A DNA stretch of 31,512 bases from BJGN01 sp041159865 (GCA_041159865.1 JBEAXK010000150.1:1-31512), one strand, 5' to 3'; positions 1 to 8,870 are shown, counted from the first letter of the stretch. Notes: generated from the sequence alone by a model not told the origin. Program-made: numbers and translations.

Positions 1-3000
1 GGTGGTAAAAAAGTTCAGGTGATTACCCAATTTATGGGACGTTGCGGTGAGATGATTCAAGACACGGTACTTATTGTATTTGCGAATCTTACTGGTCCTC
101 AATTTGTGGCAGCAAATGGCACAGGTAGTATCCTTGGCAGAGACGCTAAAAATCCTGTGATCGTTTCGACCAATACGGCTGGCTGTGATGAGGGAAGTTT
201 AAGATTGCCTAGATTAAATGGTTCTTCTGAGAGAGATTTAGGATCCCTATTCAACTGGGCTGTGACAGATCATTGCTCAGGCAGATCAGCTGTTTCCTTG
301 ACTTATAGCCTGGAGTCTAAATTAACCAGATCTGGAGGTAAGTTCTGGACGAGAACTAATACATATACACCAAATATTCATGTTTCTATACCAAGAATAA
401 ATGGTGAGCCTGTGATGATGGGTATTCCTGTAGGTGAACACCGATTAATTATTGGTGCAAATACCGCAAGTTGTGGCACTCAGAATAGGGATACACTCTA
501 TTTTGTCATCGAAGATAAAGTGCCGCCGGTTATGATTTGTGACGATAATATCCATGTTTCCCTGGTATATGAAGCTACTTCTAACTGGTATGTAGATGGC
601 AGAAAAGGAAGTGGATATGCTAAAGTTTATGTAGAAGATGTCGATGAAGGTTCTTATGACAACTGTACAATGTCTAAAATGTACGTGCGTCGTGTGGTGG
701 ATAAATCTTGTCTTGAGAAATATTACTTCGGAAATATGGAGTATGACCGTTTTGGAAATAATGATGGTTCTGTTGATTTCAAAGATTTTGAACTTATCAC
801 CACAGGTCCTCAGGCAGGTAATTATTATACGCCTAAATTCATGAACTATGTGGAATTCTACTGCTGTGACCTTGGAAAAAATCCAATGGTTGAACTATGG
901 GGAGGTGATATAGGAGGTATCAATGGAAGCAACTGGAGTCATTGCTGGACAACCATAACCGTCGAAGACAAAGTTAATCCAACGGTTAAACGACCTGATT
1001 TGACTGCTTCTTACAATAGTAAAGCCAAGAACTGGATTGATTGTCGCGATGAGGAAGCCCTTAAAGCACTGGAAGATGAGAAAAAATCGGGTGAATTATT
1101 TGGCTGGCCTTTAATCACAGGATTAGATTGCTCTGGCGAAGTTAACTACTTTATCATGAAATCACTTTCTTGTGGTTCAGGTAGAATAACCAGACACTGG
1201 GAAGTTACCAAAACAGTTAAAGGCATGAAAGTGGTTGCCAGAGATTCTCAGGTTATCAATGTGAGGGGATATAATAAATACAGCTTGATTGTTCCGGCCG
1301 ACCAGGTGGTTGATTGTGGAAATCTATCGGCTGAAGCGATTCGTTATGACGAAGATGGTTGTGATTTGCTTGCTGTAAATGTCTCTGACAGTAGATTCGA
1401 TGCAGGAACAGGTTGCCACCAGATTTACAGAACCTATACGGTCATTAACTGGTGTCAGGTACCAACTGAATTCAATTGTACCTCGGGTAACACTGATCCT
1501 GGATACTATGCAAGGGTTATTCCACGAAATATGGATGCTTCAGGACTAGGTCGCAAATGGGTTCACCAATTTGAGAAATCTACGAGTGCAACAACCATGA
1601 GAAGTGGTGCATTTGGAACTAGTTTAGTATCGGTACCCTTAAGTGCCTACTTACCTCAGCATCCAACAGCTTGCGCAGGAGATCAGACTTTTGCCTGGAA
1701 ATATGTGCAGGTATTGAGTGTGGTGGACAAAACGGCTCCAGTCATTTCTTCAAATATCCAGGGAGGTAACCATCCAACCACTACAAATGATTGCAAAGGG
1801 GATGTTTCCTTTAAATTTAAGGCATGGGATGCTTGTGCAACAAATGTGCTTACTTTTGAAAGAGCAACGCTCTACGCTAACAACAGCCCTCTGTCTATAC
1901 CGATTACAAATCTGGTTAGAGGAGAATACCAGACAAAAGACAGTACTTTCCAGGTTAAACTAGCAAAAGTACCTGTGGGCAATTATATACTCAAAGTGGA
2001 GATTAAAGATGATTGTGGAAATTATGCTTCCCGTCAAATACCCTTTACGGTTGAAGCTGCCGAAGCACCTGCTCCTGTTTGTGTACAAATACTTACAGCT
2101 TCGCTAATCGCTGGGGATAATGGACAACCTTATCAAAGAATACGGGCGGTTGATTTCCTACAGGATACCGATCGTGACTTTAATACAGGTTCTTGCAGTC
2201 CGGGTGGATTTGTTTCTATCCTAAGGGAAGCAGAGGTTAAATCTGGATATGTACCAAGAAAGGCAGATTCTGTATTAATCCTGAACTGTAATGATCTGGG
2301 TGGAATTCCAATCAGGGTTTACTTCACCTCAGGTTCAGGAAAGGTTAATTATTGCTCGGTCTTAGTTGAGGTGGCAGACAATAATAAAATCTGTGAATCT
2401 TTAGCTTCTATTGCAGGTGAGGTAAAAACGGAATTAAAAGCACCCGTAGAAGGAGCCGAAATGAATTTAAGTGGTGAAATGAAAATGATGAAACCTACTT
2501 CCTTAACAGGTAAATATGAGTTATCTAATCTGACGGCTAAAAGGGATTATACCGTAACTCCGTCTTTAGATAAGGATTATTTGAACGGGGTTTCTACTTT
2601 CGATTTGGTTACCATGCAACGTCATATTCTTGACTCCAGAAAACTGGATAGTCCGTATAAATTAATTGCTGCGGATATTAATAATTCAAAAACAATTACG
2701 GTATTGGATATGATTCAGTTACGTAAGCTAATCCTGGGTATTAATACGAAGTTTGAAAATAACAGCAGCTGGCGATTTATTCCTGCGGATTATGTATTCC
2801 CTAATCCTGCAAATCCATGGCAAGAATCCTTCCCAGAAGTGAAGAATTTCAACAATCTGATTGGAAAGGCAAACATTGCATCTTTTGTGGGTATAAAAAT
2901 GGGAGACTTAAACGGATCTGTAATTCCAAATACAGCAGGTGGACAGATTAGAAGTTTTGTGGACAAAGTGAAATTGAATCTGAGTGAAATGAAACTGGAA

Positions 3001-3609
3001 GCAGGAGAAACTAAAAAAGTTTCTTTCAGCCTTGAAAATATGAAAGATATTGAAGGCATTCAGTTCACGATGGAATTCGATAAATCGTCTCTTGAACTGA
3101 TAGATGTAGTCAATGAAATTGCACAAGACGAACATGTAGCTATTTTTGGAGATGAAAATCTGATGACTGTTAGCTGGAATGGAAGTGTGAAAGAAGGCGC
3201 CTTGTTCCACTTGGTTTTAAGAGCGAAGAAACCTGCTTATTTATCAGAGGCTATTCGCTTAAATGACAGGATTACGAAGAAGGAAGCCTACATCAATGGT
3301 AAACTTCACGATGTGGTTCCTGGCTTCAATGTAAATCAGGATGGACAGGTTTACGCGCTTTATCAAAACGTTCCTAATCCGTTTACCGATGAAACCATCA
3401 TTGGATTCCAATTGCCGGTGAGTGAACGTGGTACCCTTGAAATTCAGGATGCAAGTGGAAGAGTAGTCAAAGTATTCGAAAGTGAATTTAGAAAAGGTTA
3501 TAACCAGCAAAAGGTTAAACTGGCCGATTTGAAAGGACCTGGCGTATATTTCTACAAATTGAATACAGCTAATTATTCGGAATCAAAGAGCTTTATCTTG
3601 ATCAAATAA
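1..3609 (+). CDS. Large T9SS-secreted multidomain surface protein (5'-truncated)
   Basis: The reading frame is open from base 1, so the gene starts upstream and only the last 1202 codons are visible. The visible N-terminal two thirds contain spaced Cys residues and recurring linkers of the type VEDKVPP, VEDKVNP and VVDKTAP, the pattern that introduces HYR/Ig-like repeats in Saprospiraceae surface proteins. Near visible residues 861-918 lies a dockerin-I-like segment with two helical repeats (FDLVTMQRHIL and LDMIQLRKLILGI) around AADINNS. Residues about 987-1104 resemble a cohesin-like beta-sandwich. The last 85 residues are a typical T9SS type A sorting domain (NVPNPFTDET, then GVYFYKLNT near the end). 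The protein is probably exported and anchored or released at the cell surface; its ligand is unknown. A strong terminator follows. The family call (secreted adhesin or scaffold type) is confident, but the specific role is not known. Confidence 0.85.
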   Translation, partial: GGKKVQVITQFMGRCGEMIQDTVLIVFANLTGPQFVAANGTGSILGRDAKNPVIVSTNTAGCDEGSLRLPRLNGSSERDLGSLFNWAVTDHCSGRSAVSLTYSLESKLTRSGGKFWTRTNTYTPNIHVSIPRINGEPVMMGIPVGEHRLIIGANTASCGTQNRDTLYFVIEDKVPPVMICDDNIHVSLVYEATSNWYVDGRKGSGYAKVYVEDVDEGSYDNCTMSKMYVRRVVDKSCLEKYYFGNMEYDRFGNNDGSVDFKDFELITTGPQAGNYYTPKFMNYVEFYCCDLGKNPMVELWGGDIGGINGSNWSHCWTTITVEDKVNPTVKRPDLTASYNSKAKNWIDCRDEEALKALEDEKKSGELFGWPLITGLDCSGEVNYFIMKSLSCGSGRITRHWEVTKTVKGMKVVARDSQVINVRGYNKYSLIVPADQVVDCGNLSAEAIRYDEDGCDLLAVNVSDSRFDAGTGCHQIYRTYTVINWCQVPTEFNCTSGNTDPGYYARVIPRNMDASGLGRKWVHQFEKSTSATTMRSGAFGTSLVSVPLSAYLPQHPTACAGDQTFAWKYVQVLSVVDKTAPVISSNIQGGNHPTTTNDCKGDVSFKFKAWDACATNVLTFERATLYANNSPLSIPITNLVRGEYQTKDSTFQVKLAKVPVGNYILKVEIKDDCGNYASRQIPFTVEAAEAPAPVCVQILTASLIAGDNGQPYQRIRAVDFLQDTDRDFNTGSCSPGGFVSILREAEVKSGYVPRKADSVLILNCNDLGGIPIRVYFTSGSGKVNYCSVLVEVADNNKICESLASIAGEVKTELKAPVEGAEMNLSGEMKMMKPTSLTGKYELSNLTAKRDYTVTPSLDKDYLNGVSTFDLVTMQRHILDSRKLDSPYKLIAADINNSKTITVLDMIQLRKLILGINTKFENNSSWRFIPADYVFPNPANPWQESFPEVKNFNNLIGKANIASFVGIKMGDLNGSVIPNTAGGQIRSFVDKVKLNLSEMKLEAGETKKVSFSLENMKDIEGIQFTMEFDKSSLELIDVVNEIAQDEHVAIFGDENLMTVSWNGSVKEGALFHLVLRAKKPAYLSEAIRLNDRITKKEAYINGKLHDVVPGFNVNQDGQVYALYQNVPNPFTDETIIGFQLPVSERGTLEIQDASGRVVKVFESEFRKGYNQQKVKLADLKGPGVYFYKLNTANYSESKSFILIK

Positions 3610-3630
3610 TTAATTGTTGACGTAAATTTA

Positions 3631-3661
3631 AAAAGGGGAGGATAATTTATCTTCCCCTTTT
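3631..3661 (+). terminator. Rho-independent terminator after the surface protein
   Basis: A 13-bp stem (3631-3643 with 3649-3661) has one G-U pair and a 5-base loop, AATTT. The right arm ends in TTTT and is followed by a T-rich run. It sits 22 bp after the stop codon of the large secreted protein and separates it from the next gene. Confidence 0.85.
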
Positions 3662-3714
3662 CTTTTTGTTTCTTTTTTTATAAGTATATTAGATGAAATT
3701 TCTCACAGTTAGTA

Positions 3715-4437
3715 ATGAATACTTCTATAGATTTATTTCCCTACATAGGCTTAGGTCTTTTAGCTTTGGTTGTTTTTAGGTATCTAAAAATTGAAATCCG
3801 GAACTATAAATTTTATTTGTTTAATTTATTTTTAATTTGTTCAACTCAGAATTATATTACAGTTTATATTGTTCATTCGGAATATATAAATTATGTTCCG
3901 CATATATTCAGGACGGCTGGTTTTTCTCTTTATCTCATTTCTCCTTTAATTTACTTATACGTTCGGGAACGACTATTTGAGAAAGGTTTTCAAAAATATG
4001 ATTTATTACACGCAATTCCAGGTGTTTTTTATTTCATAGATTATATTCCTTTTTATTTGAAGAGTGGAGAATATAAGTTGGCTTTAATTAAATCGTTGAA
4101 GGAAAATGGTACGTTGAATTTGAATATGCAAGGTTATTCTAATGATTTCATTTCTCATTTATTTGTCAGGAATTTTTTAACTGTTTTTTATGCCTCCCTT
4201 ATATTAATTTTATTTATTCGATTCATAAAATTAAATAGTTTTGTTTTTTTTCTTCAAAATAAGGGAATCCTGATTGAAATAGTATTTCTTTTTTATTTGT
4301 TATTGATGTTTTCAATTCCACCTTTATTATCTAGTTTAAACCTTACTAGTTATAATGCTGAAGATTTTTATCTTATTTTATTTGCTTTGTTGGGTATATT
4401 ATCTTTTATTTTTTATTTGCCTAGAAAAATATCCTAA
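3715..4437 (+). CDS. 7-TM membrane protein resembling the sensor half of AraC-type regulators, without HTH
   Basis: The 240-residue product is almost entirely membrane-embedded, with about seven hydrophobic segments. The stretch SPLIYLYVRERLF followed by DLLHAIPGVFYF matches the pattern I associate with the N-terminal 7-TM region of Bacteroidota membrane-bound AraC-family regulators (typically PLLYLYVRS... LHFIPF). Those proteins normally continue after the last helix into a cytoplasmic helix-turn-helix of about 100 residues. This one stops at LPRKIS, 18 bp before the next start codon, so the DNA-binding part is absent rather than frameshifted nearby. The coding sequence is visibly more AT-rich than its neighbours, with many poly-T stretches. 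It may be a stand-alone sensor, a decayed regulator or an unrelated 7-TM protein; the function is unknown. The short distance to moaE allows co-transcription. Confidence 0.65.
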   Translation: MNTSIDLFPYIGLGLLALVVFRYLKIEIRNYKFYLFNLFLICSTQNYITVYIVHSEYINYVPHIFRTAGFSLYLISPLIYLYVRERLFEKGFQKYDLLHAIPGVFYFIDYIPFYLKSGEYKLALIKSLKENGTLNLNMQGYSNDFISHLFVRNFLTVFYASLILILFIRFIKLNSFVFFLQNKGILIEIVFLFYLLLMFSIPPLLSSLNLTSYNAEDFYLILFALLGILSFIFYLPRKIS

Positions 4438-4455
4438 TTCCTCATACCTTATTTT

Positions 4456-4872
4456 ATGATTCATATTAAAATAGCGGATATTCCCCTTGATGTTGCAGAA
4501 TGCTATCGGCTGGCTCATTCCAATGATGCAGGAGGACAGACTGTTTTCATAGGTACGGTAAGAAATCAAACGCAAAAAAAAAGCGTGTTAAAACTTATTT
4601 TTGAAGCTTACACGCCAATGGCCATCAAGGAAATGGATGAAATTGGCAGGTTTATTGAAAGTAAATGGGATGCTTCAAATGTCCTTATACATCACAGAAC
4701 GGGTGAATTACGGGTTGGTGATATTGCTGTTATTATCGCCGTTTCAACGCCTCATAGATCAGCTGCTTTCGAAGCATGCAAATATGCCATTGATACCTTG
4801 AAGGAAACCGTACCTATATGGAAAAAAGAGGTTTTTGAAGATGGTGAAATATGGGTCGCTGCTCACCCATAG
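4456..4872 (+). CDS. moaE: Molybdopterin synthase catalytic (large) subunit MoaE
   Basis: MoaE, together with the sulfur-carrying small subunit MoaD, inserts two sulfurs into cyclic pyranopterin monophosphate to make molybdopterin in the cytoplasm. The 138-residue length is near the family norm of about 150. Diagnostic motifs are FEAYTPMA, HHRTGELRVGD, HRSAAFEACKYAID and LKETVPIWKKE. The pair H100-R101 and the lysines K116 and K123 match the spacing of the active-site residues H103, R104, K119 and K126 of the E. coli enzyme, so it looks functional. No moaA, moaC, moaD or moeA is present in this window, so this copy is an orphan here. It lies 18 bp after the 7-TM gene. Its stop codon abuts the stop codon of the convergent MBOAT gene with no base between them. 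Confidence 0.92.
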   Translation: MIHIKIADIPLDVAECYRLAHSNDAGGQTVFIGTVRNQTQKKSVLKLIFEAYTPMAIKEMDEIGRFIESKWDASNVLIHHRTGELRVGDIAVIIAVSTPHRSAAFEACKYAIDTLKETVPIWKKEVFEDGEIWVAAHP

Positions 4873-6591
4873 TTAAAATTGAAAATAGATAAAAGGTACA
4901 TTCCTTTGTGTGTTTAGTATCAATACAGCTGTGATTATCATGGATATAAAAATTGCCTGAAGGATAAAAGACTGTCTGCTAAACCAGTTTGTTAGAAATT
5001 CTTTTATGCTGGAGGGTGAAAAATGTAACCCAAAGCCTATTAAAATTGCAGGTAAAACATAAGGTGTTTTATCATTCATTTCTGCAAAAAAGGAAATGTC
5101 AAAACGGATAGTGGTTAATTTAGATAGTACTTTACCTAATAAATCGCCAGATGGAATAGAGGAACCTAGGGCACCGGCTCTAAAAAATATCCAGCAAAAA
5201 GCTACAAAATGGAAGGTAAATAAACCAGCCATGAAGGTGGTTATTTTAATATTTTTAAGCCATTTTTCCAAGATAATACCAGACAGGAATAAACCAGTGA
5301 TTAAAAGAGCCAGATTAAAAATAAAAATTTGCCATTCCATAATTTGCCATTTTTCCATGTTATCTCCTATTCCAATAACGTATAAACAGATACTTATAGC
5401 CCCAAGCAGAGACAACAAAAGGATGAAACTTTTACTGATTGGTTTACTAAAAAATAGCCCTGCAGAGGAAAGTAATCTGTCAATGGCTAAGCCAATTCCG
5501 TGTAAGGTTCCCCAGAGGATAAACATCCATCCGGCGCCATGCCATAAACCTCCTAATAACATGGTCATAAATAAATTGAAGTAAGTTCTGACTTTTCCGC
5601 CCCTGTTTCCTCCGAGTGATATATATAAATAATCTCGAAGCCAGGTAGAGAGAGAAATATGCCATCTTCGCCAGAATTCCTGTAAAGAGGTTGAGAGATA
5701 AGGTCGGTTAAAATTTTCTGTTAACTGGAAGCCCATTAACAGCGCAAGACCAATAGCCATATCGGAGTAACCTGAAAAATCTAAATAAATTTGAAGGGTA
5801 TATCCGTAAACGGCCAATAAATTACCCATTCCGGAGTAAAGTGAAGGATTTTCGAATACGCTGTCCACCCAGAATACACCTATGGTGTCAGAAAGAATTA
5901 TTTTTTTAAATAAGCCGCAGCAGAATAAAAATAATCCATTTCCAGCCTGCTGAACACTCAGAACGGAAGGCAAGGTTATCTGAGGTAGAAATTGAGAGGC
6001 ACGTACAATCGGTCCTGCTACCAGTTGGGGAAAGAAACTGATATAGAAACAATAATTTAAAAAGCTCATAACTAAACCCTTAACCGTTGATTTTCCGGCA
6101 CTTACTGGTATAAGATCGCCACGATAGACGTCGATGCTGTAACTCAGGGACTGAAAAGTGAAAAAGGAAATACCAACAGGCAGGAAAAGAGCTTCCCATT
6201 TGAAGGTGGCTCCAAAAAATTCGTTGAAAATTTCACTAAAAAAATGTGAATATTTAAAATAAGCCAAAACACCCAGGTTTAAAAATAAACTTAGGCCTAT
6301 CCAGAGTTTTTTAGCATTCCCTTTACTGTGATAGAGAAGGTGTGCAATGGTAAAATCTATCCAGGCGGTACTCAGCAATAATAAAAAATACCAGCCACTG
6401 CTCTTATAATAAAAAAACAAAGAAAAAAGGAGCAGATAAATATTTCTTAAGGGTATGTTTTTTTTAATAAAAAAATAAAGCGTATAAACGGTAACAAATA
6501 AAATTAAGAAAGTTATACTGCTGAATTGTAATGGATTATGGGGATCATATTTCCAAAGTTCATGAAAGAATGATTGAAAAATTGCCGTCAT
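4873..6591 (-). CDS. MBOAT-family membrane O-acyltransferase (AlgI-like)
   Basis: This polytopic inner-membrane protein of 572 residues has about ten hydrophobic segments. Hallmarks of the AlgI/PatA branch of MBOAT proteins appear in order: PVGISFFTFQSLSYSIDVYRG (near 137-157, where normal residues precede the second half of the fold), PQLVAGPIVRASQF (near 188-202), LDFSGYSDMAIG (near 268), WRRWHISLSTWLRDYLY (near 301-317) and GGLWHGAGW with the invariant histidine at about residue 351. Family members pass an acyl group, usually acetyl, across the membrane to an extracytoplasmic polysaccharide or peptidoglycan acceptor, working with a periplasmic SGNH partner. The gene immediately upstream, ending 6 bp away, encodes exactly such a partner, so the two probably form one acylation module. 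The acceptor polymer is not identifiable from this window. Confidence 0.92.
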   Translation of the reverse strand: MTAIFQSFFHELWKYDPHNPLQFSSITFLILFVTVYTLYFFIKKNIPLRNIYLLLFSLFFYYKSSGWYFLLLLSTAWIDFTIAHLLYHSKGNAKKLWIGLSLFLNLGVLAYFKYSHFFSEIFNEFFGATFKWEALFLPVGISFFTFQSLSYSIDVYRGDLIPVSAGKSTVKGLVMSFLNYCFYISFFPQLVAGPIVRASQFLPQITLPSVLSVQQAGNGLFLFCCGLFKKIILSDTIGVFWVDSVFENPSLYSGMGNLLAVYGYTLQIYLDFSGYSDMAIGLALLMGFQLTENFNRPYLSTSLQEFWRRWHISLSTWLRDYLYISLGGNRGGKVRTYFNLFMTMLLGGLWHGAGWMFILWGTLHGIGLAIDRLLSSAGLFFSKPISKSFILLLSLLGAISICLYVIGIGDNMEKWQIMEWQIFIFNLALLITGLFLSGIILEKWLKNIKITTFMAGLFTFHFVAFCWIFFRAGALGSSIPSGDLLGKVLSKLTTIRFDISFFAEMNDKTPYVLPAILIGFGLHFSPSSIKEFLTNWFSRQSFILQAIFISMIITAVLILNTQRNVPFIYFQF

Positions 6592-6597
6592 TTTATA

Positions 6598-8016
6598 TTA
6601 ATTAAACGCGCGTTTTTGTAAAGAATTAGTTTCTGATAAAAAAATATTTAGGAGTTGCTGGCTTATTTTATCCGCCCCTTCATAATTGAAGTGGGTGTAG
6701 TCGGTGCTTGCCAGTCTGGGTCTTTCTTTTTCTACCCATCGGGCCATACTGCCATTTCCTCCCATCAATTCATAAAGACTAAGGAAAGCGGTTTCACTTT
6801 TTATAGCAGCTTTTCTCATTACTTTGGTTATGCGGGGAATACTGGGATCAGAAACGATATTACCGGGGCTTCCAATACCTTTGTCAGGTGGTCCGATAAG
6901 TAAAATTGGTATTTCGGGGAATGCCGTGCGATAATGTTTTATTAATTGAATTATTTTTTCCTCATATTCCGAAAAATCCTTTCTGGCAGGATTAATGACA
7001 TTTAATCCGTAAGAAAATACGATGAGGTCATAGTTCAATTTTTGCTGGAATTCTTTTAAAAGATTTGTTGGAATGCGAACAAGTCTAGAACCATCGATCC
7101 CTCTTAGGGCAAAATTATCCACGATAACTCCAGTTTCACTTTCAATACTACATCCATACACAGGTAAACCTGAAGGTATATTGGCTTTGATACGAATTTG
7201 AGTAATAGGCTGATCAAAAAGTTTTAATTCATTAAGCAGACCATTTTCCACTAAATTGGCCGTTTCCTGCAAACCATTAATTTCCCATTCAATATTCCCA
7301 TTAGATCCTTCTTTTTCATTTTTTCCGTAAAAAAAACGTAGGGTTGGAAAGATGGCTGTTCTCGGTGAAAAAGTCTTGCCCCGATAGGAAATCCATGCGG
7401 TTTGATCTTCAATTGAATCATTTTGTGTGGTGTAAAAAGTGTTTCCAGAAATGCCGGGATTTTTTCTCATAGGAGAGGGATTTTCCAGTGATTCCCAGTG
7501 CCATAAATTTGAAAAATAATGTTTGATAGATTGCCTGTATCCTGGATCTCTAGAGGTGATGGGAAGGAATCCAACACCTGTTCCACCGAAATTTTTCTGT
7601 AAGCTATCTCTTAATGTTTGCGTAACTAAGTCAGCCTCAATACCGGAATCTCCATAATAGGCAATTCTGACCTGACTGTTTTTTGCCATTAATTTATCAA
7701 AGAAAGACCCCAAAAAATTTAATCCGGCATAATTTTGATTGGTCGTATCGGGCCTTTCGTATTTTAAAACACCATGATAATATTTTTTCAACTTAAACAT
7801 GAGTAGGGAATCCGTTCCCCACCATTTGCGAAATTGGAGGTGACTGGCATATATTTCTCTGTAATCATAAAGGTATTCTTCTGTTTGGATTGACTTTTTG
7901 CTATTTAAATAAGCTAAGCTTAAGTGGAAACTTAAAGTAACGAATGGAAAAATAAGCAAAAGATTTAAAAGCACTTTGGTAAAACCGTTTTGCCGTATGC
8001 TCTTTTTACTTGACAT
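6598..8016 (-). CDS. SGNH/GDSL-type hydrolase or acyltransferase, membrane-anchored partner of the MBOAT protein
   Basis: The 472-residue protein has a single N-terminal hydrophobic segment (about residues 16-36), consistent with a signal anchor that places the rest in the periplasm. The SGNH block I is IAYYGDSGIEAD with the nucleophile at about S124. An Asn-containing block lies at YGLNVINP, and the C-terminal catalytic pair is D439-x-x-H442 in DYTHFNYEGAD. This resembles the periplasmic acyl-transferring partners (AlgJ/AlgX type) that receive an acetyl group from an MBOAT protein and place it on a polysaccharide. The MBOAT gene begins 6 bp downstream, giving an obvious two-gene operon. A simple esterase is the alternative, but the pairing favours transfer. 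An exact -7 promoter box lies 43 bp upstream of the start codon. Confidence 0.82.
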   Translation of the reverse strand: MSSKKSIRQNGFTKVLLNLLLIFPFVTLSFHLSLAYLNSKKSIQTEEYLYDYREIYASHLQFRKWWGTDSLLMFKLKKYYHGVLKYERPDTTNQNYAGLNFLGSFFDKLMAKNSQVRIAYYGDSGIEADLVTQTLRDSLQKNFGGTGVGFLPITSRDPGYRQSIKHYFSNLWHWESLENPSPMRKNPGISGNTFYTTQNDSIEDQTAWISYRGKTFSPRTAIFPTLRFFYGKNEKEGSNGNIEWEINGLQETANLVENGLLNELKLFDQPITQIRIKANIPSGLPVYGCSIESETGVIVDNFALRGIDGSRLVRIPTNLLKEFQQKLNYDLIVFSYGLNVINPARKDFSEYEEKIIQLIKHYRTAFPEIPILLIGPPDKGIGSPGNIVSDPSIPRITKVMRKAAIKSETAFLSLYELMGGNGSMARWVEKERPRLASTDYTHFNYEGADKISQQLLNIFLSETNSLQKRAFN

Positions 8017-8059
8017 GGTAAGGTTTATCGTTTTAGTTTGGGTAGTTTCTCTTTTCGTA

Positions 8060-8067
8060 CAAATCTA
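8060..8067 (-). promoter_or_regulatory. Bacteroidota -7 promoter box for the SGNH/MBOAT operon
   Basis: The minus strand reads TAGATTTG, an exact TAnnTTTG match, 43 bp upstream of the SGNH start codon. No convincing -33 TTTG is seen at the usual spacing, so the call rests on the -7 element and its position in the divergent gap (8017-8144). Confidence 0.45.
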
Positions 8068-8144
8068 TATTTTTTTATTATATTTCATGTAATATTTATC
8101 AACTTTGGCTTTTTCTCAAATTTTAAAGATTAAATTAATTCGAT

Positions 8145-8870
8145 ATGGTTGATGCCTGGTTAGAAAGAACAAATTTATTAATTGGAAATGATAAAATAAA
8201 TGTATTAAAAAATGCTAATGTATTGATTGTTGGTTTAGGCGGAGTTGGAAGTTTTGCGGCAGAATTTCTTGGAAGATCGGGTATAGGTTCCATGACGCTG
8301 GTGGATGGCGATTGTGTGGATATTTCAAATAAAAACAGACAATTAGTTGCCTTAGATTCTACGATTGGTCTGTTAAAAACAGAAGTAATGGCAAAAAGAC
8401 TTATAGATATAAATCCTGCCATTAAACTCCATTTGGTATCTCAATTTCAAGAACCCTCTGACATGATGAGGTTATTAAATAAGCCATTTGATTATATACT
8501 TGATTGTATAGACAGTATGCAACCAAAACTTAATTTACTGGCAGCTTGTCAAGAAAATAATACACCACTCATTAGTTCTATGGGTGCTGGCGGAAGAATA
8601 AATCCTTCGGGAGTTGGTATTTATTCTCTTTTTGAAACTAAAAATTGTCCCTTTGCTCAACAAATAAGAAAATCATGCAGGAAAATGGGATGGACTAAAA
8701 ATATTCCCGTGGTGGCATCTAATTCTCCGATTAGAACCGAATCTCTGCAGTTAACAGATGGGAACAGATATAAAAAATCATTTTACGGTACAATATCCTA
8801 TATGCCTGCTTTATTTGGACTTCATGCGGCTGCATTTGTTATTAAGGAAATAATCAAGGAAGAAGATTAA
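8145..8870 (+). CDS. tcdA: tRNA threonylcarbamoyladenosine dehydratase (TcdA/CsdL, ThiF/E1-like)
   Basis: This 241-residue cytoplasmic protein is an E1-like adenylating enzyme. In E. coli, TcdA dehydrates t6A37 to the cyclic form ct6A in ANN-decoding tRNAs. The nucleotide-binding loop GLGGVGS is at residues 30-36. It is followed by LVDGDCVDISNKNRQ, the standard Asp and Asn/Arg signature of ThiF proteins. Near the C-terminal half, SMGAGGRINPSGVGIYSLFET and the later PVVASNSPIR agree with the TcdA/CsdL subgroup rather than ThiF or MoeB. No adjacent carrier protein such as ThiS or MoaD is present. The neighbouring moaE is on the far side of an opposite-strand operon, so a MoeB role is less likely. 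The 3' end overlaps the convergent DUF4870-like gene by 4 bp. Confidence 0.88.
   Translation: MVDAWLERTNLLIGNDKINVLKNANVLIVGLGGVGSFAAEFLGRSGIGSMTLVDGDCVDISNKNRQLVALDSTIGLLKTEVMAKRLIDINPAIKLHLVSQFQEPSDMMRLLNKPFDYILDCIDSMQPKLNLLAACQENNTPLISSMGAGGRINPSGVGIYSLFETKNCPFAQQIRKSCRKMGWTKNIPVVASNSPIRTESLQLTDGNRYKKSFYGTISYMPALFGLHAAAFVIKEIIKEED

Noticed and set aside
19..24. A GTG at 19 as the start of the first gene
   Set aside because: The same frame is open back to base 1 without a stop, and there is no signal peptide, so the protein clearly begins upstream of the window.
4438..4455. A search for a lost helix-turn-helix domain after the 7-TM gene
   Set aside because: Only 18 bp separate the stop from moaE, so no frameshifted HTH remnant can be present there.
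5096..5584. A 162-codon plus-strand open frame inside the MBOAT gene
   Set aside because: It is antisense to well-conserved MBOAT motifs and has no recognisable domain.
8145..8870. The E1-like protein as MoeB partnering moaE
   Set aside because: The motifs favour the TcdA subgroup and it is separated from moaE by an opposite-strand operon.
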